Shown here one piece after another: positions 6,156-9,497 of a stretch of DNA of 9,497 nucleotides. The position numbers and the translations under genes are program-made. The notes below the pieces were generated by a model. The model saw only the letters and a list, made by a program, of their open reading frames with translations, ran no database searches and had not been told where the DNA came from. Position 1 is the first letter of the stretch. Each line of letters starts with the position of its first letter. Where the stretch lies: positions 1,627 through 11,123 of the forward strand of contig KL571267.1 in NCBI GenBank assembly GCA_000715855.1, given 5' to 3'. The DNA comes from Actinoplanes liguriensis (GTDB taxonomy: Bacteria > Actinomycetota > Actinomycetes > Mycobacteriales > Micromonosporaceae).

Positions 6156-7575
6156 CGCCGTAGCGGGCCACGCGGTTCTTGCCGCCCGCCTTCGCGGAGT
6201 ACATCGCCTGGTCGGCACGGCGAAGAAGGTCCGCGACGGTGACACCGGGCTCGGCGAACGCGACGCCGATGCTGGCGCCGACCCGGACGGTGCCGGCGGT
6301 CAGCGGGACCGGCTCGCAGAGCTCGGCACAGAGCCGCTGCGCCTGATCGATCCCGGACTGGCCGGTCAGCAGCAGGGCGAACTCGTCACCGCCGAACCGG
6401 GCCGCGACGCCGTCCCGCCCGGCCGCCGCGGAGATTCGCTCGGCGACCGCGACCAGCAGCTCGTCACCGGCCGCGTGCCCGTGCTCGTCGTTGACCCGCT
6501 TGAAGCCGTCCAGGTCGATGTTGAGCAGCGCGACCGGACCTCCGCCGCCGATCGCGGCATCCGCCGCCCGCAGGAACTTCGCCCGGGTCGGCAGGCCGGT
6601 CAGGTAATCGTGGTGCGCCCGGTATTCCAGCTCGACCCGCGCCTGATGCGCCTCGTCGGCGAGGATGACCTGGTAGGACAGGCTGCGGAAGGAGTCCCGC
6701 ACCTCGGTCGGCACGGGCCGGCGGCCACCGGTCACCATCAGCAGCGGCGTGGTCTCCGGGTCCCCGCCGAGCGGGTCGACCCGCCAGTCCCCGAAGCCCG
6801 GGACCAGGGCGGACAGCTCCTCCACTGCCGGCACCGCGCCGGTCAGATGCCGCCCGGTCAGGCCGTCCGGCGTGCCTTCGGCGAACGAGACCACGAGCCC
6901 GTCCGCGTCCCGGAAGACGATCAGCAACGCGACCCCCGGGTGCATCCGGATCAGCTCCCGCGCGGTCCGCTCGCCGATCCGGCGGATCTCGGCGCTCTCC
7001 GTCACGGCAAGCAGCTCGTGACCGGTCTGGGTCAGCTTGGCGTCGCGGGTCGCGGCCCGTTCCTGGCGCAGCAGGCCCAGGTAGAACGCCCTGGTCAGTA
7101 CGCCCATCAGGACGATCTGCGGCAGGAGCCCGAGCACCGACGGGGCGTGCCAGGACGTCGCCTGACTGACTACGTAGGGCGAGATCGCGAGGGCGGCCGG
7201 CATCGCCACGAGCGCCCCGGCCATCCGGGCGAGCCAGCGCCGGTTCGTGTCGTAGAGCGAGCAGACGATCAGCGTGGACATGGCGAACGACGTGCCGCCC
7301 AGCGGGTCCTTCAGCCCCGCGGCGCCGATCGCGATCAGCGCCGGGAGCACCGGCACGGTCCACCACGAGGTGCGCCCGCGGCGGAAGATGACCGCCATCA
7401 GGACGACGACGGCGATGATCGACGCTGTCGAGAGCCGGGTGAACGCCGCCGACCGCAGCGCGTTGCCGACCTGCCCGAGCTGCGTGAGCATGGCGAGGCC
7501 GCCGATTCCGGCCGCGGCCAGACGCGTCCGGTCGAGCGTCCGGGTCGGCAATTCTCTCAACACGGCGGACATCAT
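6133..7575 (-). CDS. Membrane-bound diguanylate cyclase (GGDEF)
   Basis: Predicted to make cyclic di-GMP from two GTP. Numbered from ATG 7575 (480 aa): about six hydrophobic helices (about 19-38, 50-65, 73-88, 96-107, 117-136, 147-169); a cytoplasmic GAF-like linker (about 185-305, assigned only by position and pattern); then a GGDEF domain (about 318-475) with HDYLTGLPTRAKF (321-333), NIDLDGFKRVNDEHGHAAGD (352-371), the intact GGDEF signature (395-399) and ASIGVAF. The catalytic residues look complete. The product-inhibition I-site (RxxD five residues before GGDEF) is absent; the sequence there is GRDG. No EAL or HD-GYP domain is present. The start is uncertain: GTG 7632 adds 19 polar residues and would leave only 20 bp to the divergent gene; ATG 7575 or 7572 sits closer to the first helix but has no clear ribosome binding site. 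The 3' end overlaps cobK by 23 bp, tail to tail. Confidence 0.9.
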   Translation of the reverse strand: MMSAVLRELPTRTLDRTRLAAAGIGGLAMLTQLGQVGNALRSAAFTRLSTASIIAVVVLMAVIFRRGRTSWWTVPVLPALIAIGAAGLKDPLGGTSFAMSTLIVCSLYDTNRRWLARMAGALVAMPAALAISPYVVSQATSWHAPSVLGLLPQIVLMGVLTRAFYLGLLRQERAATRDAKLTQTGHELLAVTESAEIRRIGERTARELIRMHPGVALLIVFRDADGLVVSFAEGTPDGLTGRHLTGAVPAVEELSALVPGFGDWRVDPLGGDPETTPLLMVTGGRRPVPTEVRDSFRSLSYQVILADEAHQARVELEYRAHHDYLTGLPTRAKFLRAADAAIGGGGPVALLNIDLDGFKRVNDEHGHAAGDELLVAVAERISAAAGRDGVAARFGGDEFALLLTGQSGIDQAQRLCAELCEPVPLTAGTVRVGASIGVAFAEPGVTVADLLRRADQAMYSAKAGGKNRVARYGVTGAAAA

Positions 7576-7652
7576 CGGCCGGCAGCCCGCCGACCTGAGC
7601 CCTGCGGAAACCCGACAGTTCACAACCGCCACTTCGGTGCGACGCTGCAGGT

Positions 7653-8258
7653 ATGCCGCCGGTCCGTGCGCTGCCCGCCGAGATCGGCGCCGTGCGCGCG
7701 CTGATCGCCGACGGATTCGACGAGGTGATCCGGGAGTCCGACGATCTCGACCAGTTCTGGATCCGCTCGGCGTGCGGGCGGCTCGCCGCGGCCGACGCCG
7801 AGCTGGCCGGGCTGCCCGGCCGGTTCTCGCCGCTGCTGCCGGTGCTGACCACGACCGTCGTGACGGCCCTGGTGGTGGCCGGGTCGGCCGCGCTGGCCCG
7901 GGTGACCGGCGGCGGCCTGCTCACCGCCCTCGTGGTCGCCGGCCTGCTGTTGATCATGGCGCTGCACATTGCCGGAGTGCTGCGCCGCCGCGGGACCGCC
8001 CCCGCGCTGCCGCCACCGCCGGACATGCCCGGGCCCGGGCTGACCGAGGTGCCGTCCGCGCTGGAGCGGGCCCGGGTCCGGCTCGTCTCGGCAGGGCTGC
8101 GGCGAGCCGGACGGGCCAACTGGCGGGCGCCCGCGCTGCGGCGGACGTTGACCGCGGATCCGGTGCTGGCCCGGCTGGCACGGGCGGATCTGCTGCTCTG
8201 CCAGGCGATCGATTGTCTGGAGCGCTATCTGGACGACCTCTCGAAGGACTGGCCGTGA
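7653..8258 (+). CDS. Unrecognised two-helix membrane protein
   Basis: I do not recognise this 201-residue protein. It has a soluble, acidic, helix-prone N-terminus (1-58, e.g. DGFDEVIRESDDLDQFW); two hydrophobic helices forming a hairpin (about 61-82 and 88-110); a Pro-rich turn (PALPPPPDMPGPG); and an Arg/Leu-rich helical C-terminus ending LLLCQAIDCLERYLDDLSKDWP. Both soluble parts should lie on the same side, probably the cytosol because RRR follows helix two. Four Cys or fewer are seen, with no catalytic motif. The start is ATG 7653 with only a close AGG; GTG 7692 is an alternative. It is divergent from the diguanylate cyclase and is followed 73 bp later by a protein of the same layout, which suggests a shared role in the membrane, but this is inference. 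Confidence 0.75.
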   Translation: MPPVRALPAEIGAVRALIADGFDEVIRESDDLDQFWIRSACGRLAAADAELAGLPGRFSPLLPVLTTTVVTALVVAGSAALARVTGGGLLTALVVAGLLLIMALHIAGVLRRRGTAPALPPPPDMPGPGLTEVPSALERARVRLVSAGLRRAGRANWRAPALRRTLTADPVLARLARADLLLCQAIDCLERYLDDLSKDWP

Positions 8259-8321
8259 GCCTTGCCCACCGCCGCCGGCCACCGCTCGGCGCCGCTCGCC
8301 GCCCGACATCGTCATCGCCAT

Positions 8322-8326
8322 GGAGG
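8322..8326 (+). promoter_or_regulatory. Strong ribosome binding site for GTG 8332
   Basis: GGAGG followed by a 5-nt spacer and GTG at 8332. It overlaps the in-frame ATG at 8320, which itself has no upstream ribosome binding sequence, and so moves the preferred start of the downstream gene to 8332. Confidence 0.7.
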
Positions 8327-8331
8327 ACGCC

Positions 8332-8901
8332 GTGATCCGGGACGATCCGTTCGCGGGTGGGGTGGCTCCACGGCTGCGGCGGCTCGACCGGGAGCTGGCC
8401 GCGGCGATCGCCGACGCGCAGTGCCGGGACTGGACCGCCGACCGCCCCGACCGGGTCGGTTTCGCCCGGCTCGGTCAGGTGCGCCACGACCTCGGCACCG
8501 CCGCCGCGCGCTACCGGACGGCCCCGACCGGCAGCGACCGCACGACGATCCTGGCGGTGCTGCTCGCCGGGTTACTGGTCGGGCTGCCCCTGCTGCTGCT
8601 CACACCGGACCCGGCACGGCCGCTGCCACTGGCCGCGATCGCGGTGGCCTGCGTCTGGGCGGCGTACCTGCTCCGCGCCGGGCTTCGCCGGCTCCGGATC
8701 CGCCGGGCACGAGGTGCGCCGGACCGCTCGGCGCCGATCGACGATCCATTCCTGTACGCCCGGGCCCGCCGCACGATCGAGTCGTGTGCCGCCTCGGCGC
8801 GCGCCGATCGCACGTACCGCCGGCGCGGTGCCGCGACCGACTTGGAGTACGCCCTCGACTGGCTCGCCGCCGCGCAGGAGGAACTCCCCCGGGTCCGCTG
8901 A
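8332..8901 (+). CDS. Unrecognised two-helix membrane protein, possible paralogue of the upstream gene
   Basis: I do not recognise this 189-residue protein. Its plan matches the preceding gene: a soluble helical N-terminus (about 1-68, with RLRRLDRELAAAIADAQ and RHDLGTAAARY), two hydrophobic helices (about 72-91 and 99-116) joined by a short Pro-rich loop, a very basic stretch just after (RAGLRRLRIRRARG, cytosolic by the positive-inside rule), and a helical C-terminus with ATDLEYALDWLAAAQEEL. Sequence identity to the neighbour is low by eye, so paralogy is only suggested by layout. The start is GTG 8332, supported by GGAGG 5 nt upstream; ATG 8320 would add four residues. Its TGA (8899-8901) directly abuts the stop of the converging peptidase gene with no bases between. 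Confidence 0.77.
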   Translation: MIRDDPFAGGVAPRLRRLDRELAAAIADAQCRDWTADRPDRVGFARLGQVRHDLGTAAARYRTAPTGSDRTTILAVLLAGLLVGLPLLLLTPDPARPLPLAAIAVACVWAAYLLRAGLRRLRIRRARGAPDRSAPIDDPFLYARARRTIESCAASARADRTYRRRGAATDLEYALDWLAAAQEELPRVR

Positions 8902-9497
8902 TCACGCCTTCAGCCAGCGGTCGAACCACTCCCGGGTCCGGTGCAGGAGGTCTAGCTGGTGGTCGCGTTCCCGGATCCGATGGCCCTCGCGCGGATAGAC
9001 CACGAACTGGTGCCCGGCCCCGAAGTGCCGCAACGCCCGATGCAGGTAGACCGCCTGCCCGAGCGGGACATTGGTGTCCTCGGCGCCGTGCACGATCAGC
9101 ACCGGGGTGCGGATCCGGCTCGCGAAGGAGATCGGGCTGACCGCGTCGTGAGGATGCGGGCCGACGCCGTCCCAGCCGTCGCTGCCACCGAGCGCGGCCT
9201 CGAACCGGCCGTTCTCCCCGGTCGCGGCGAGCATGCCCCAATCGGTGACGCCGGCGCCGACCAGCGCGGCACGGAACCGTCCGGTCCGGCCGACCGCCCA
9301 CGCGGCCAGGAAACCACCGTGGCTCCACCCGGCGATACCCAGCCGGCCGGGATCCGCGATCCCCCGGTCCACGAGCAGGTCGATGCCGGTCAGCAGATCG
9401 GTCCACTCCTCCCGGCCGACCCGACCGGCGACGCTCGCGGCGAACTCGTGGCCGTGACCCTGGCCGCCGCGCGGATTCGGCAGGAACACCGCGTAAC
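8902..9497 (-). CDS. S9-family (prolyl oligopeptidase-type) serine peptidase, C-terminal part
   Basis: Partial: the gene enters from beyond 9497 and only the catalytic alpha/beta-hydrolase portion, about 198 residues, is visible. The first visible residues, YAVFLPNPRGGQGHG, are the usual S9 segment just before the catalytic region. The triad can be read, counting from the Met codon at 9489: Ser56 in GWSHGG (55-59 region, G-x-S-x-G-G), Asp138 in VHGAEDTNVP, and His170 in YPREGHRI. EEWTDLLTGIDLL (28-40) and SPISFASRIRTPVLIVHG (118-135) also fit the family. The N-terminal beta-propeller and any signal peptide would lie outside the window, so cell location and exact type (prolyl oligopeptidase, dipeptidyl peptidase or acylaminoacyl peptidase) cannot be decided. 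The stop abuts that of the converging gene. Confidence 0.93.
   Translation of the reverse strand, partial: YAVFLPNPRGGQGHGHEFAASVAGRVGREEWTDLLTGIDLLVDRGIADPGRLGIAGWSHGGFLAAWAVGRTGRFRAALVGAGVTDWGMLAATGENGRFEAALGGSDGWDGVGPHPHDAVSPISFASRIRTPVLIVHGAEDTNVPLGQAVYLHRALRHFGAGHQFVVYPREGHRIRERDHQLDLLHRTREWFDRWLKA

Noticed and set aside
6475..7704. 409-codon plus-strand open frame opposite the cyclase gene
   Set aside because: Antisense shadow, Arg/Gly/Pro-rich, without domain motifs.

Overview
The window is very GC-rich, dense coding DNA with GTG starts, short or overlapping gene junctions and long spurious antisense ORFs. This points to a high-GC actinomycete. A Micromonosporaceae/Actinoplanes-like host is my guess from the style of the proteins, not something the sequence proves. 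I see no rRNA, tRNA, insertion sequence, CRISPR array or phage gene.

Region 1 (1-3350, minus strand) is a three-gene flavin electron-transfer operon. In transcription order it holds a ferric-reductase-like membrane flavoprotein (1545-3350), a membrane-anchored FMN-binding-domain protein with an SGAT flavinylation site (913-1425), and the FMN transferase ApbE that would attach FMN to that site (91-840). The likely path is cytosolic NAD(P)H to FAD, then two membrane haems, then covalent FMN outside the membrane. Its non-coding gaps carry tandem repeats: 15-bp units between genes 1 and 2, a 39-bp duplication that copies the stop codon of gene 2, and another 15-bp array downstream of apbE. The reductase also has an N-terminal cytoplasmic tail with repeated R-P-S-W-D-x-P-S motifs.

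Region 2 (3517-6155, plus strand) starts divergently across a 166-bp gap. It is part of the cobalamin (corrin ring) pathway: cobL (CbiE-CbiT fusion), cobM and cobK, tightly coupled by ATGA and GTGA overlaps. The cobL reading frame is broken at about 4306, where part of the SAM-binding loop of the CbiT domain seems to be missing. Unless this is an assembly error, the C15-methylation/decarboxylation step is lost from this copy.

Region 3 (6133-8901) holds a membrane-bound diguanylate cyclase on the minus strand, whose 3' end overlaps cobK tail to tail. Divergent from it are two small unrecognised proteins with the same soluble/two-helix hairpin/soluble layout. Region 4 (8902-9497, minus strand) is the C-terminal catalytic part of an S9-family serine peptidase that runs off the window; its stop codon abuts the stop codon of the converging gene.

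The strongest points for a second look are the broken cobL, the flavinylation module with its topology question and repeats, and the unknown two-helix membrane proteins beside the cyclase.
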